A DNA stretch of 6,208 nucleotides from Phycisphaerae bacterium (GTDB lineage Bacteria; Planctomycetota; Phycisphaerae; UBA1845; UTPLA1): assembly GCA_016935885.1 (NCBI GenBank), contig JAFGQA010000201.1:1-6208 (forward strand), read 5' to 3'. The first letter of the stretch is position 1, and each line of letters opens with the position of its first letter. The translations under genes and the position numbers were made by a program. Shown here in pieces: positions 6,159-6,208 of the stretch. Under the pieces are notes generated by a model. It saw nothing but the letters and a program-made list of their open reading frames with translations. It did no database searches and was not told the origin of the DNA.

Positions 6159-6208
6159 TTTTGTCGTTGTAGTTGGAAGACTTCGTTGGGTGTTCGGAAT
6201 CCGAGGCA
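6159..6208. other. Short tail after the peptidase stop
   Basis: Fifty bases remain after the TGA. They contain TCGGA-A-TCCGA (6194-6204), a short inverted repeat with a one-base centre and no terminator-like T-run. A GTG at 6145 opens a frame that continues to the window edge (21 codons), but it has no ribosome binding site. Too little sequence is present to say whether this is a new gene, the displaced 3' end of the peptidase, or intergenic DNA. Confidence 0.3.

Noticed and set aside
6145..6208. GTG-started frame running off the right edge, possibly the next gene
   Set aside because: There is no ribosome binding site and only 21 codons are visible; it is kept only as a possible frameshifted continuation of the peptidase.

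Overview
The window looks like bacterial chromosome or metagenomic contig from a high-GC, Gram-negative-type organism. A lipoprotein sugar-binding protein, a ribose-type ABC permease and a Tat-exported Gfo/Idh/MocA oxidoreductase all point to an envelope with secreted sugar-processing enzymes. The C-terminal style of the oxidoreductase (a GR-AAHAGRPVTWDEM-like segment before a short Pro-rich tail) is the type I associate with Planctomycetes, Verrucomicrobia, Hydrogenedentes and similar PVC-like lineages. That placement is an inference from sequence style, not proven.

Left part (about 1-2815, minus strand): an operon read right to left. It runs from a Tat-signal Gfo/Idh/MocA oxidoreductase (1562-2782), through an RbsB-like sugar-binding lipoprotein (471-1511), to an RbsC-like permease that runs off the left edge (1-465). 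Spacing is 50 nt and then 5 nt. The likely job is capture and uptake of a monosaccharide or polyol, coupled to an exported NAD(P)-dependent sugar oxidoreductase. No ATPase subunit is inside the window.

Middle (2783-3285): about 500 nt without a convincing gene, between divergently oriented blocks. It holds the ribosome binding sites of both flanking genes, a weak candidate promoter for the sugar operon, and a cluster of short inverted repeats (2991-3202) that could be a structured leader.

Right part (3286-6158, plus strand): a two-gene unit with lower GC (sampled lines about 50-55 %, against 63-77 % on the left). The first gene encodes a AAA+ ATPase with intact Walker A, Walker B, sensor-1 and an aromatic pore-loop motif. 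The second encodes a cytoplasmic-type S8 (subtilisin-like) serine peptidase with a large N-terminal region. The stop and start codons overlap as TAATG. The pair looks like an ATP-driven recognition or unfolding module feeding a protease, possibly a defence or stress-response cassette acquired beside the sugar operon. The peptidase frame ends only 17 residues after its catalytic Ser, so it is probably truncated or frameshifted at its 3' end. This and the AAA-S8 pairing are the most interesting things here.
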